NCBI RefSeq assembly: GCF_009811655.1
Contig: NZ_BGJX01000002.1
Coordinates: 124,001-188,000, forward strand
Length of the DNA stretch: 64,000 nucleotides
Source of the DNA: Methylosinus sp. Ce-a6
GTDB taxonomy: Bacteria > Pseudomonadota > Alphaproteobacteria > Rhizobiales > Beijerinckiaceae
Reading direction: 5' to 3'
This document shows positions 30,904 through 38,977 of the stretch, piece after piece (within the stretch, counting starts at the first letter, position 1; every line of letters begins with the position of its first letter). The notes beneath the pieces were generated by a model, which worked only from the letters and a program-made list of their open reading frames with translations, made no database searches and was not told the DNA's origin. Made by a program: the position numbers and the translations under genes.

Positions 30904-31047
30904 TTCCGTCCTCGAACGGCGGACGGAGCGCGGCGGAAAGCTTGCGCCCGATCCGAACCTCCCCCGGATCAGGCTGTTAAGTCGCCGAAGGAGAGCGGTC
31001 AAGACCCCGCTCCAGGCGCTGTTCTCGATGGAGAGGGTCGGTCGGGC

Positions 31048-31335
31048 CTATTGCGCGGCGTCGAGCTGCGGCCGCAAGGGGATCAGCGCCACCATGAACT
31101 GTGACAGCTCTCGGGAAATGTCAGGGTCGCGCTTAAGATCGACGAGGCTGCGCGCGACGGGTATCGACCGGCCATGCTCGAGAGCGACGTCCACCCAGAG
31201 CGTCAGCGCTTCGGCGGCATTGGCCATCGCCTCGTCGAGAGTGTCGCCGGCGGAAACGCAGCCCGGCAGATCGGGAAACCAGACTCCGACCGCCTTCCCC
31301 TCTTCTTCTTCGACGATGGCGACGTAATGGGTCAT
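31048..31335 (-). CDS. hicB: HicB-type antitoxin (second locus)
   Basis: The 95-residue protein is a HicB domain: MTHYVAIVEEEEGKAVGVWF, PDLPGCVSAGDTLDEAMANA and ALTLWVDVALEHGRSIPVA. It lies five bases downstream of hicA in the usual hicA-hicB order. The longer upstream frame overlapping hicA is rejected. There is no obvious DNA-binding domain, as in the 5.5-kb copy. It is distinct from the 5521-5817 HicB at most positions outside the motif. Confidence 0.93.
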   Translation of the reverse strand: MTHYVAIVEEEEGKAVGVWFPDLPGCVSAGDTLDEAMANAAEALTLWVDVALEHGRSIPVARSLVDLKRDPDISRELSQFMVALIPLRPQLDAAQ

Positions 31336-31340
31336 TGGAT

Positions 31341-31535
31341 TCAGTCTTTTGGCCAGCCCGCAGCCTTGTAGATCGTCCAGACGAGACCTTGGCCGAGATC
31401 TTTTTTCGGATGCGGCAACGGGATTATGGCGCCCGTTTTCGGATTTCGAAAGACATGGTGCGATCCGGTCACGCGGACCAACACCCAACCTTCCTTTTCC
31501 AAGCGGCGTTTTATGTCGCGGCTGTTGGTGAGCAT
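31341..31535 (-). CDS. hicA: HicA-type toxin (second locus)
   Basis: The 64-residue toxin starts MLTNSRDIKRRLE, like the 5326 copy, and has GSHHVFRNPKTG with the catalytic histidine, then PLPHPKKDLGQGLVWTIYKAAG. It is five bases upstream of hicB, so the pair is a normal operon. Its promoter would lie in the 40 bases before 31576, next to the end of the membrane protein gene. Confidence 0.93.
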   Translation of the reverse strand: MLTNSRDIKRRLEKEGWVLVRVTGSHHVFRNPKTGAIIPLPHPKKDLGQGLVWTIYKAAGWPKD

Positions 31536-31575
31536 AAGGCGCCTGCTTTATCGCGCGGGGCCGCGAGGGACCGGT

Positions 31576-32058
31576 TCACCCCTCCCCGCCCTCTCTGACG
31601 CCCAGCTCATAGGCCATCCACAGCGCGACCGCGGCGAGCGCGAGATCGGCGAGCGTCACGGGCCAATAGGGCATCACCTCGGCGACGCGCGGCTGCAGCC
31701 AGCGCATGGCGCCCGCCACCAGCGCCGCGAGGGGAAGCAGGCCGGCGAGCGCGATCGGCGCCGGCCGGCCCAGCGCGCGCAGGCGCTTGGCCGAGAGATT
31801 GACGAAGCTCACGGCGATCAGAAAAATCGCCAGCGCATAGACCACGAGATAGGCGTAAGCCGCGACCGTCTGCCAGACGAAGAAAGGATCCTTCGTCAGA
31901 TCATGGTCCGTGTAAGGGAAGACCGCCAGCCACAGCAGCGTCATCGGGACGAGGATCGCCAGCAGGCCGGCGACGCCGAAGCGCCAGCCGGCGCGGTCGA
32001 GGCGTCCCTCCTCCTTTCGGTAGAGGAAGCTCAGGCGCTCGCGCGAAGGCAGAGGCAT
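31576..32058 (-). CDS. Membrane protein, DUF805-like
   Basis: The 160-residue protein has about four membrane segments and a basic N-terminus (LPSRERLSFLYRKEEGRLD). The loop NLSAKRLRALGRPAPIALAG resembles the conserved KRLHD-type loop of DUF805, so this family is my best guess. Its ATG shares one base with the dapD stop (TGATG), making it translationally coupled to dapD. Function unknown. Confidence 0.65.
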   Translation of the reverse strand: MPLPSRERLSFLYRKEEGRLDRAGWRFGVAGLLAILVPMTLLWLAVFPYTDHDLTKDPFFVWQTVAAYAYLVVYALAIFLIAVSFVNLSAKRLRALGRPAPIALAGLLPLAALVAGAMRWLQPRVAEVMPYWPVTLADLALAAVALWMAYELGVREGGEG

Positions 32059-32915
32059 CAGTCCCTCAACAGCTCGTTGATCGCCGTCTTGCCGCGCGTC
32101 TGCGCGTCCACCGTCTTGACGATGACTGCGCAATAGAGCGACGGGCCGGCCGAGCCGTCCGGCAGCGGCTTGCCCGGCAGATTGCCCGAGACGACGACCG
32201 AATAGGGCGGCACATAGCCGATATGGATCTTACCGGTGGCGCGGTCGATCACCTTGGTCGAGGCGCCGATGAAGACGCCCATGGAAATGACCGATCCCTG
32301 GCCGACGACGACGCCCTCGACGATCTCCGAGCGGGCGCCGATGAAACAATCGTCCTCGATGATCGTCGGGCCGGCCTGCAGCGGCTCCAGCACTCCGCCA
32401 ATGCCGACGCCGCCAGAAAGATGCACATTCTTGCCGATCTGCGCGCAGGAGCCGACGGTCGCCCAAGTGTCGACCATCGTCCCGGCGTCCACAAAGGCGC
32501 CGAGATTGACGAAAGAAGGCATCAGGATCACGCCCGGCGCGACATAGGCCGAATGGCGCACGATCGCCCCCGGCACCGAGCGGAAGCCCGCCGCCTTGTG
32601 CTCGGCCGCGCTCCAGCCGGCGAATTTGGAGGGGACCTTATCCCACCAGGTCGCGCCGCCCGGCCCGCCCTCGATGACGCTCATGTCGTTGAGGCGGAAG
32701 GAGAGCAGAACAGCCTTCTTCAGCCATTGATCGACCTTCCAGGAGGAAGGTCCGGTCTCGCCCGAAATCTTGTGGGCGACGCGCAGCTTGCCGGCGTCGA
32801 GCAGACGCAGCGCGCTCTCGACCGCGTGGCGAATGTCGCCTTGCGTGGAGGAGTCGATATTGGCCCTGTCCTCGAAGGCGGCGGTGATGATGTTTTCGAG
32901 ACCTGTGTGCGGCAT
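32058..32915 (-). CDS. dapD: Tetrahydrodipicolinate N-succinyltransferase
   Basis: The 285-residue enzyme transfers succinyl from succinyl-CoA to tetrahydrodipicolinate in the succinylase branch of lysine and meso-diaminopimelate synthesis. The left-handed beta-helix hexapeptide repeats are visible in [19 protein letters not shown] and [19 protein letters not shown]. The segment [20 protein letters not shown] and the C-terminal PDGS are typical. The start at [10 protein letters not shown] fits relatives. It is the first gene before the DUF805-like protein. Confidence 0.96.
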   Translation of the reverse strand: MPHTGLENIITAAFEDRANIDSSTQGDIRHAVESALRLLDAGKLRVAHKISGETGPSSWKVDQWLKKAVLLSFRLNDMSVIEGGPGGATWWDKVPSKFAGWSAAEHKAAGFRSVPGAIVRHSAYVAPGVILMPSFVNLGAFVDAGTMVDTWATVGSCAQIGKNVHLSGGVGIGGVLEPLQAGPTIIEDDCFIGARSEIVEGVVVGQGSVISMGVFIGASTKVIDRATGKIHIGYVPPYSVVVSGNLPGKPLPDGSAGPSLYCAVIVKTVDAQTRGKTAINELLRD

Positions 32916-33315
32916 GAAAGGCGCGAGCTCCCCCTGGATCGGGTCAAGGGTTTGTCGCGCGGCGGCCCGACTGTCAATGTCGCTGCGCCGCGCCCGGGGC
33001 AATCGGATGAACGAGACGAGGCGCCGGAAAAGGCGTTTCCACCTCGCCCTCGAGGGGGGAGGTCGAGGCCGAAGGCGCTCGGGAGGGGGTGATTCCCCGA
33101 GTCTCGAGCGTCGAACCCCACCCCGTCCGGCCATAGGGCGTTCTGAAAGAACGCCCGTCGCAAGCGCCGGGCTATGACCGGCCGACTCTCCGCCTGAAGG
33201 GGAGGATGGAACGCCCTCTTTCCCACCGCCGCGCCGGGCCGGCGCGCCGCTTCACGCCGCGTTTCTGCGTAGCACACACAATAACTTACCCAATGCGCGC
33301 GACGGCCGCGCGGCG
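32916..33315. other. Gene-free region with palindromic debris
   Basis: No supported gene is seen in these 400 bases. They contain GC-rich repeat-like segments (TCCACCTCGCCCTCGAGG, GGGAGGTCGAGGCCG) and an 8-base perfect hairpin, GGGCGTTC with GAACGCCC, at 33136-33156. The dapD promoter probably lies in the left part. The right end (33280) is AT-richer and follows the bufC-like gene. Confidence 0.5.
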
Positions 33316-34107
33316 TCAGTCGTCCTCGCGGGGGGCGGCGGCCACCACCAGCCCTTCCTGGAACCAGCCGGTGAGCATTTGCGCGAGGCGCTCGGCCGAG
33401 CCCTCCTCGGCGTCGCGAAACGCCGCCATCTGGCAGATGTCGCCGAAGGCGTGGCCCTCCATCGCCAGCGACAGGGCGAGAAATTCGCCCGCCTCCAATT
33501 CGCAATGCACGGGATCGAGATCGGCGCGCCATACTGCGACATGGCCCCTTCCCTCGCCGCGCGGCGGCGGCTCCTGCCGCTCCACCGCCGCCTCATGCGT
33601 CGCGATCGTGCCGGTCTCGAGCTCCAGCAATATGAGGCTCGGATGAAATCGGAAGGAAAGCCGCGGCCATTGGTCGGGCGCGAAGGCGCCGAGCGCGTCG
33701 ATCGCCAGCGGCTCGGCGTCCGGCGCGTCGAAAGCGTCGGTGAGCGCGCGCTCGAAGGAGGCGAGGTCGATCGCCCGCGCATCGTCCCGCCACTGCGCGC
33801 TCTCGCGCAGGAAATCCGGCAGGCGCGTCGTGTACCAGCGGGCGTTGCGCTCGCGCGAGGGCTGCGCCTCTATATAGGCGGCGGCGAGATCGTCGAAGGC
33901 GTCTTCGCCGATGAGCGCGCGCAAAGCGGGGAAATCCGCCGCCAGAAATTCCGCGAGCCGGGCGCGATAGGCGTTCACATAGACGCCGAAGAGGGTGGTG
34001 CGGTCGGCCTGGGCCGAATTCTTGACCGATTCGAGGATGCGCGCGCCATCCTCCGCGCCCGCCAGCACGCCGGCCTGGAACATGGCCTGCAGATCGGCGA
34101 GCCTCAT
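33316..34107 (-). CDS. bufC: DUF2063 (HvfC/BufC-like) MNIO partner protein
   Basis: The 263-residue protein begins MRLADLQAMFQAGVLAG and has the DUF2063 features FGVYVNAYRARLAEFLAADFPAL, then GEDAFDDLAAAYI. A C-terminal domain (180-263) includes AVWRADLDPVHCELE and FLALSLAMEGHAFGDI. In characterised MNIO systems such proteins bring the precursor peptide to the DUF692 enzyme. The start overlaps the stop of the DUF692 gene by four bases (ATGA). Gene symbol is by analogy with bufferin operons. Confidence 0.85.
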   Translation of the reverse strand: MRLADLQAMFQAGVLAGAEDGARILESVKNSAQADRTTLFGVYVNAYRARLAEFLAADFPALRALIGEDAFDDLAAAYIEAQPSRERNARWYTTRLPDFLRESAQWRDDARAIDLASFERALTDAFDAPDAEPLAIDALGAFAPDQWPRLSFRFHPSLILLELETGTIATHEAAVERQEPPPRGEGRGHVAVWRADLDPVHCELEAGEFLALSLAMEGHAFGDICQMAAFRDAEEGSAERLAQMLTGWFQEGLVVAAAPREDD

Positions 34108-34949
34108 GCGGCGCTCCGCGCGTTTTCGGCGTCTATGCGCGCGGCGATCTCGCGCATATGGCCGAGCTCGGCGAGCAATTCGTCGAAGGGCGGAAAATTG
34201 TCGTCGCGCTCGATCATCGTCGAGACGGCGCCGAAGCGCCGCCGCGCCCGTTCATAGAGCGCCCAGACCTCGTCGCAGACCGGCTGGTCATGCGTGTCGA
34301 TGCGATGCGTGCCATTGTCGGTGTGGCCGGCCATATGGAACTGCGCCACGCGATCAGGATCGATGGCGTCGATGAATTGATTGGCGTCGAAGCCATGATT
34401 GAAGCTCGAGACGAAGACATTGTTGACGTCGAGCAGCAGCAGGCAGTCGGCGCGGCGCGCCAGCTCGTTGACGAAGGCCCATTCGCTCATCTCGGATTCG
34501 CGAAAGGCGACGTAAGTGGAGGCGTTCTCGACGACGAGCCTGCGGCCGAGGAAATCCTGCACGCGCATCACGCGCTCGGCGACATGGGCGAGCGCCTCTC
34601 GCGTATAGGGAATGGGCAGGAGATCATGCAGCGTGACGCCATGCACGCCGGTCCAGGCGAGATGGTCGGAGACCCAGGCCGGCTCGATGCGCTCGGCCAG
34701 CGCCTTCAGACCGCGCAGATAGTCGAAATCGAGCGGATCGGTCGAGGCGAGCGACATTGCGACGCCATGCATGACGATCGGATAATCGGCGCGCACGCGC
34801 TCGAGCATGGCGGTCGGCCGGCCGCCGCCGGTCATGTAGTTTTCCGAGATGATCTCGAACCAGTCGACGGCGGGGCGCGTCGAGAGGATTTCATCGTAAT
34901 AGATCGGCCTCAGGCCGAGGCCGTGTCCCAACGGGGCGGGTCTGCTCAT
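34104..34949 (-). CDS. bufB: DUF692 / MNIO family oxidative RiPP-modifying enzyme
   Basis: The 281-residue protein is a multinuclear non-heme iron-dependent oxidative enzyme of the DUF692 group (relatives include MbnB and BufB). Likely iron ligands are in HGVAMSLAS, DHLAW, VENAST, LLLDVNNVFVSSFNHG, FHMAGH and THDQPVCDEVW, plus the final ERDDNFP. These TIM-barrel enzymes oxidise cysteines of precursor peptides to oxazolone/thioamide or thiooxazole groups. It follows a small secreted His/Cys-rich gene and overlaps the DUF2063 gene. An ATG five codons upstream (34964) is also possible. Confidence 0.92.
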   Translation of the reverse strand: MSRPAPLGHGLGLRPIYYDEILSTRPAVDWFEIISENYMTGGGRPTAMLERVRADYPIVMHGVAMSLASTDPLDFDYLRGLKALAERIEPAWVSDHLAWTGVHGVTLHDLLPIPYTREALAHVAERVMRVQDFLGRRLVVENASTYVAFRESEMSEWAFVNELARRADCLLLLDVNNVFVSSFNHGFDANQFIDAIDPDRVAQFHMAGHTDNGTHRIDTHDQPVCDEVWALYERARRRFGAVSTMIERDDNFPPFDELLAELGHMREIAARIDAENARSAA

Positions 34950-35038
34950 CTTGTCGCGCTCCACCTGTCCTTCGCGTCGCCCCCGCCGCGAGATCGATCG
35001 CGCCGGTCACGACGCGATCGACGGCTTCCTTCGATCCG

Positions 35039-35118
35039 CCTAGGGAAAGACCCTAGGCTTTTGTTTTGACGCGTTTCCGGACGCCGAACCGGCGCCCGCT
35101 CGGGCTGGAAACGCTCTA
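35039..35118. repeat. Dispersed palindromic repeat, family A, between bufA and bufB
   Basis: The minus-strand copy reads AGAGCGTTTCCAGCCCGAGC, GGACGC palindrome, CAAAACAAAAGCC and the hairpin CCTAGGGTCTTTCCCTAGG. Its first bases (TAG) are the stop codon of the bufA-like gene. It lies in the bufA-bufB intergenic gap and could form a stem that separates precursor and enzyme expression. Confidence 0.85.
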
Positions 35119-35346
35119 ACGGCCGGCGCAGGAACCCTTGGCGCTGCAGGACGCCTTGTGGCTCTTATGGTGCTTGCACACGCCCTTCTTGGTCATGCAT
35201 TTCATCTTACCGCCGCATTGGCCTTTTTCCATATTGCAAGCATGTTTGGAATGCTTGGCGGCGGCCTGCGTCGAAACGCCGCCCGCGAGCGCCAGCGCGA
35301 TCGCCGTCGCGGCGATGGTCGAGCCCGAAATGATCTTGTTTTTCAT
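35116..35346 (-). CDS. bufA: Small secreted His/Cys-rich peptide, candidate bufferin precursor
   Basis: The 76-residue protein has a Sec signal peptide (KNKIISGST, hydrophobic AATAIALALAGG, cut near AAA at 28-30). The mature 46 residues hold six cysteines (37, 44, 50, 57, 67, 73), five histidines and many lysines, with repeated KGxC/KASC patterns. It is directly upstream of a DUF692 enzyme, so it is the likely modified precursor of a copper- or other metal-binding RiPP. A Shine-Dalgarno (GGGAGAAG) precedes the ATG. A longer frame starting in the upstream family B repeat is rejected. I cannot assign it to a named BufA subfamily. Confidence 0.75.
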   Translation of the reverse strand: MKNKIISGSTIAATAIALALAGGVSTQAAAKHSKHACNMEKGQCGGKMKCMTKKGVCKHHKSHKASCSAKGSCAGR

Positions 35347-35475
35347 TTTTCTTCTCCCATCTGCGCCCGCCGTCCGGGGGACGAAAGGCGCGATTTGGGC
35401 CTCCCCAGGCCCAGCGCGACCATAGCACTCGCGGAATGATTTGAAAGACGAGCGTGCGGCCGCGCTCGAGCATAG

Positions 35476-35522
35476 TCCTGAAAAGGCGACCCGTTTTTCG
35501 GAAAAGAGCATGCGAACTCAAG
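35476..35522. repeat. Dispersed repeat, family B
   Basis: This copy has TCCTGAAAAGGCG, CGTTTTTCGGAAAAGAGC and ATGCGAACTCA, similar to 14781-14836. Its TCA end is the stop codon of the hydroxyisobutyrate-dehydrogenase-like gene on the minus strand. Confidence 0.7.
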
Positions 35523-36408
35523 TCGCTCGAGAGCGCAGCCGGGCGATGAGGCTCGACGTGTCCCAGCGCCGGCCTCCCATGCGCTCCACCTCCGCATAAA
35601 ACTGGTCGACGAGTGCGGCGACCGGCAGGCTCGCGCCATTGCGGCGGGCCTCGGCGAAGCAGATGGCCAGATCCTTGCGCATCCATTCGACGGCGAAGCC
35701 GAAATCGAACTCGCCGGCGAGCATCGTCTCGTGGCGGTTCTCCATCTGCCAGGATTGCGCCGCGCCATTCTTGATGAGATCGACGACCGCCGCCCCGTCG
35801 AGCCCGGCCCGCGTCGCGAAATCCAGCGCCTCGGCGAGGCCCTGGACGAGGCCGGCGATGCAAATCTGATTGACCATTTTGGTGAGCTGGCCGGCGCCGG
35901 GCGGCCCCATCAGCCGGCAGGCGCGCGCGTAAGCCGCGACGACCGGCTCGATGCGGACGAAATCCGCCGCCTCGCCGCCGCACATCACTGTGAGCGCGCC
36001 ATTCTCGGCGCCGGACTGGCCGCCGGAGACCGGCGCGTCGACGAAGCCGAAGCCTTGCTCCTTCGCGCGCGCATGGAGCTCGCGCGCGACCTCGGCCGAG
36101 GCGGTGGTGTGATCGACGAAGACCGCGCCCGGCTTCAGCCCGCGAAAGGCGCCCTCCTCGCCGATCGTCACCTGGCGCAGATCGTCGTCATTGCCGACGC
36201 AGGCGAAGACGAAATCCGCGCCTTCCGCCGCGAGGCGCGGCGTCGGCGCCGTCTTTGCGGAAAATCGCGCGGCGAAACGCGCGGCCTTCTCGGCGGTGCG
36301 ATTATAGACGACGACCTCATGCCCGCCGCGCGTGACGAGATGGCCGGCCATCGGATAGCCCATCACGCCCAATCCGATGAAGGCGACAGTGAGATCGGAA
36401 GCGCTCAT
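35518..36408 (-). CDS. 3-hydroxyisobutyrate dehydrogenase family oxidoreductase
   Basis: The 296-residue beta-hydroxyacid dehydrogenase starts AFIGLGVMGYPMAGHL (NAD(P) Rossmann). It has VDAPVSGGQSGAENGALTVM as substrate loop, and the catalytic lysine in GQLTKMVNQI. Members act on 3-hydroxyisobutyrate, tartronate semialdehyde, succinic semialdehyde or similar; substrate cannot be assigned. Length is normal. It lies upstream of the bufA-like gene on the same strand but is separated by about 120 bases with a repeat. Confidence 0.93.
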   Translation of the reverse strand: MSASDLTVAFIGLGVMGYPMAGHLVTRGGHEVVVYNRTAEKAARFAARFSAKTAPTPRLAAEGADFVFACVGNDDDLRQVTIGEEGAFRGLKPGAVFVDHTTASAEVARELHARAKEQGFGFVDAPVSGGQSGAENGALTVMCGGEAADFVRIEPVVAAYARACRLMGPPGAGQLTKMVNQICIAGLVQGLAEALDFATRAGLDGAAVVDLIKNGAAQSWQMENRHETMLAGEFDFGFAVEWMRKDLAICFAEARRNGASLPVAALVDQFYAEVERMGGRRWDTSSLIARLRSRAT

Positions 36409-36447
36409 GCTCTTTGTTCCTTTGCCGGTGATCGCGTGGGCGAGCCT

Positions 36448-36514
36448 AGAGCGTTTCCAGCCGAAGCGGATGCCGGTTCGGCGTCCGGAAACGCGTCAAA
36501 ACAAAAGACCCTAG
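36448..36514. repeat. Dispersed palindromic repeat, family A
   Basis: This short copy (AGAGCGTTTCCAGCCGAAGC, palindromic GCCGGTTCGGC, GGAAACGCGTCAAAACAAAAG) ends in CCCTAG, which contains the TAG stop codon of the solute-binding-protein gene. Confidence 0.85.
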
Positions 36515-37278
36515 CGAATGTCGAAATCGAAATATCTGCTGCGGATCGTCCGATAGGTCCCGTCCGCGACGATCGCGTCGAGCGCCGCGTCGAGCGCGCT
36601 CTTCAGCGCCGTGTCGCCCTTGCGCAGGCCATAGCCGAAGCCGCCGCCGAAATAGGCCGGGTCCTGCGGCAGATCGGCGACGACGCGGCAGCAGCGCCCT
36701 TCCTTGCGCTCGCGCAGAAAATCGAGCGCTGTGAGCTTGTCCTCGGCGACGACGTCGACGCGGCCTTCGGCGAGATCGAGCATGGCCGCTTCGAGCGTGG
36801 CGTAGCGCTGGATCTCGCTCTCCTTGAATTTGTCTTCCGCATAGGCCTGCTGCGGCCCGTCGGCGACGACGCCGATGCGCGCGCCCTGCAGCGCCTTCGG
36901 CTCGGCGCTGGCGAGCGGCGATTGCCGCTGGGCGACCAGCGCGGAAAGCGTATGCGCATAAGGCTTGGAGAAGTCGATTTTGCGCAGCCGCTCCTCGTCG
37001 ATCTCCATGGCGGAGACGATGAGACTATATTGCCGGTTCTCGAGGCCGGAGACCAGGCTCTCCCAATCCTGCGTGACGAAGACGCAGTCGGCCTCGATGC
37101 GCCGGCAGATTTCGCGCGTCAGATCGATCTCGAAGCCGGCGAGCTGATTATTGGCGTCGAGATAGTTGAAGGGCGGGCGCGCGCCCTCGCTGGCGACGCG
37201 CAGGCGCAAGGGCTCGGCGGCCGCCGGAGCGAGAAGGAGGGCGAAGGCCGCCGCGGCGGGAGCGAGGCGCCGGATCAT
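36511..37278 (-). CDS. Periplasmic amino-acid-type solute-binding protein
   Basis: The 255-residue protein has a signal peptide ([17 protein letters not shown]) and a family 3 extracellular solute-binding domain: [56 protein letters not shown] and DFSKPY. Such proteins deliver amino acids to ABC importers, but no permease or ATPase is nearby, so it is an orphan. It overlaps the moaA stop by four bases (ATGA). The stop codon comes from the adjacent repeat. Confidence 0.9.
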   Translation of the reverse strand: MIRRLAPAAAAFALLLAPAAAEPLRLRVASEGARPPFNYLDANNQLAGFEIDLTREICRRIEADCVFVTQDWESLVSGLENRQYSLIVSAMEIDEERLRKIDFSKPYAHTLSALVAQRQSPLASAEPKALQGARIGVVADGPQQAYAEDKFKESEIQRYATLEAAMLDLAEGRVDVVAEDKLTALDFLRERKEGRCCRVVADLPQDPAYFGGGFGYGLRKGDTALKSALDAALDAIVADGTYRTIRSRYFDFDIR

Positions 37279-38315
37279 CCTCCGGTCGTGCTCATATGCC
37301 GCGCGACCGCCGGCGCTCGCGTCGCGCGATCGATGACGAAATCATGCCCCTTGGGCTTGCGGGCGATCGCCTCGTCTATGGCGGCGTTGAGAGCTGCGTC
37401 GCTCGGATCGGCGCGCAGCGGCGCGCGCAGATCGGCGGCGTCCTCCTGGCCGAGGCACATGAACAGCGTGCCGGTGCATGTCACGCGCACGCGATTGCAG
37501 GATTCGCAGAAATTATGCGAGAGCGGCGTGATGAAGCCGACGCGCCCGCCGGTCTCGGCGATTCGCATATAGCGGGCCGGGCCGCCGCTGCGATAGTCGA
37601 TCTCCTCGAGCGTGAAGCGCTCCGCGAGCCGCTCGCGCACATGGGCGAGCGGGATATATTGATCGATGCGCTCGCCGCCGTCGAGCTCGCCGAGCGGCAT
37701 GACCTCGATGAAGGTCATGTCCATGCCGCGCTCATGGGCGAAGCGGGTCAGCGCGACGAATTCGTCCTCGTTCACGCCCTTCAGCGCCACGGCGTTCAGC
37801 TTCACGGAAAGACCCGCCCGCAGCGCCGCCTCGACGCCGGCGAGCACGCGCGCATGGTCGCCGGTGCGCGTCAATTGTCGGAAACGCTCCGCATCGAGCG
37901 TGTCGAGCGAGACATTGACGCGCTTGACGCCGCAACCGGCGAGCGCCTGCGCGAAGCGATCGAGCTGCGAGCCATTGGTGGTGAGCGTCAGCTCTTCGAG
38001 CCGGCCGGAGAGGAGATGGCGCGAGAGGCGCTCGAACAGCGAGAGGATATCGCGCCGCATCAAGGGCTCGCCGCCGGTGATGCGCAGCTTGCGCGCGCCC
38101 CGCTCGATGAAGGCCGAGCAGAGCCGATCCAGCTCCTCGAGCGTCAGCAGGTCGCGACGGGGCAAAAATTGCATGTGCTCAGACATGCAGTAGACGCAGC
38201 GGAAATCGCAACGATCCGTCACCGAGACGCGCAGGTAGGAGACGGCCCGTCCGAACGGGTCGACGAGCGGCGCGGGGGCGGTCGGATCGAAGGCGATTTT
38301 CGGATGCGGATTCAT
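37275..38315 (-). CDS. moaA: GTP 3',8-cyclase (molybdenum cofactor synthesis)
   Basis: The 346-residue radical SAM enzyme starts molybdopterin synthesis by converting GTP to 3',8-cyclo-H2GTP. The N-terminal [4Fe-4S] motif is CDFRCVYC (C36, C40, C43) and GGEP follows in [10 protein letters not shown]. The C-terminal cluster cysteines are in [20 protein letters not shown], and the essential GlyGly tail ends the protein. No other moa genes are here. It heads the operon with the solute-binding protein. Confidence 0.96.
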   Translation of the reverse strand: MNPHPKIAFDPTAPAPLVDPFGRAVSYLRVSVTDRCDFRCVYCMSEHMQFLPRRDLLTLEELDRLCSAFIERGARKLRITGGEPLMRRDILSLFERLSRHLLSGRLEELTLTTNGSQLDRFAQALAGCGVKRVNVSLDTLDAERFRQLTRTGDHARVLAGVEAALRAGLSVKLNAVALKGVNEDEFVALTRFAHERGMDMTFIEVMPLGELDGGERIDQYIPLAHVRERLAERFTLEEIDYRSGGPARYMRIAETGGRVGFITPLSHNFCESCNRVRVTCTGTLFMCLGQEDAADLRAPLRADPSDAALNAAIDEAIARKPKGHDFVIDRATRAPAVARHMSTTGG

Positions 38316-38546
38316 ACAGTCGACCGTCTGCGGCGTCTCGTCCGGCGTATAGGGTCCCTTATAGGGTTCAGCCTATATATTGACGGAACGGCCGCGCGTG
38401 AAGCCCCCGACCAGCGTCCGATCCTATTCGATCGGAAACTGGTCCGGCTTTTCGTCTAGAGCGAATTCTGGTCGCTCGAACGACACCGTTCGAGCGGAAA
38501 GCGCTCTCGAGGGCAGGCGGGGCGACGAGCGGATCGGGAGAGGGAC

Positions 38547-38924
38547 ATGGCTGACGCCGATATTTGGCCGAGCGAGCTACGCCTCATGGACGAGGGGCGC
38601 AAGCTCAGGGTGAGCTTCGAGAATGGGACGAGCTATGATCTTTCGGCCGAGCATCTGAGGGTGCGCAGCCCCTCGGCCGAAGTGCAGGGCCATTCGCCGG
38701 AGGAGCGCAAGACGGTGGGCGGCAAGCGCAACGTGGCCATCATCGGCGTGGCGCCGGTCGGCCATTACGCCGTGCGGCTCGATTTCGACGATCTGCACAA
38801 TACGGGCATCTATACCTGGGCCTATCTGCACGAGCTCGGCGCCGGCGGCGCGGCGGATTTCGCCGCCTATGAGCAGGAGCTCGCGGAAAAGGGCCTCGAC
38901 CGCGATCATCCGGGCGAGCGTTGA
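38547..38924 (+). CDS. DUF971 (gamma-butyrobetaine hydroxylase-like N-terminal) protein
   Basis: The 125-residue protein matches DUF971: WPSELRLMDEGRKLRVSFE, SAEHLRVRSPSAEVQGHSPE and DFDDLHNTGIYTWAYLHEL. The fold resembles the N-terminal domain of gamma-butyrobetaine hydroxylase; stand-alone members are sometimes linked to iron-sulfur cluster carriers. An AGGGACATG context precedes the start. It is divergent from moaA. Between them lies a region with a degenerate GAGCG palindrome (38457-38507). Confidence 0.88.
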   Translation: MADADIWPSELRLMDEGRKLRVSFENGTSYDLSAEHLRVRSPSAEVQGHSPEERKTVGGKRNVAIIGVAPVGHYAVRLDFDDLHNTGIYTWAYLHELGAGGAADFAAYEQELAEKGLDRDHPGER

Positions 38925-38954
38925 AAAAGCGCGCCGGGCCTGCGCCCGGCGCGC
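38924..38954 (-). terminator. Intrinsic terminator (strong 11-base stem)
   Basis: Perfect arms GCGCGCCGGGC and GCCCGGCGCGC surround the loop CTGC (plus-strand view). On the minus strand five T residues follow the stem, so it should end transcription of the L,D-transpeptidase gene; on the plus strand it directly follows the DUF971 stop without a T-run. Confidence 0.8.
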
Positions 38955-38977
38955 GATCTCGACGACGACGATGTGGA

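Noticed and set aside
35116..35346. Methanobactin (MbnA) precursor
   Set aside because: MbnA is about 30 residues and lacks a Sec signal peptide; this peptide is 76 residues with a clear signal and no MbnC is present, although a DUF692 enzyme is.
36511..37278. MxaJ-type methanol dehydrogenase accessory protein
   Set aside because: It has the same fold family but no mxa genes are nearby and motifs fit ordinary amino-acid-type binding proteins.
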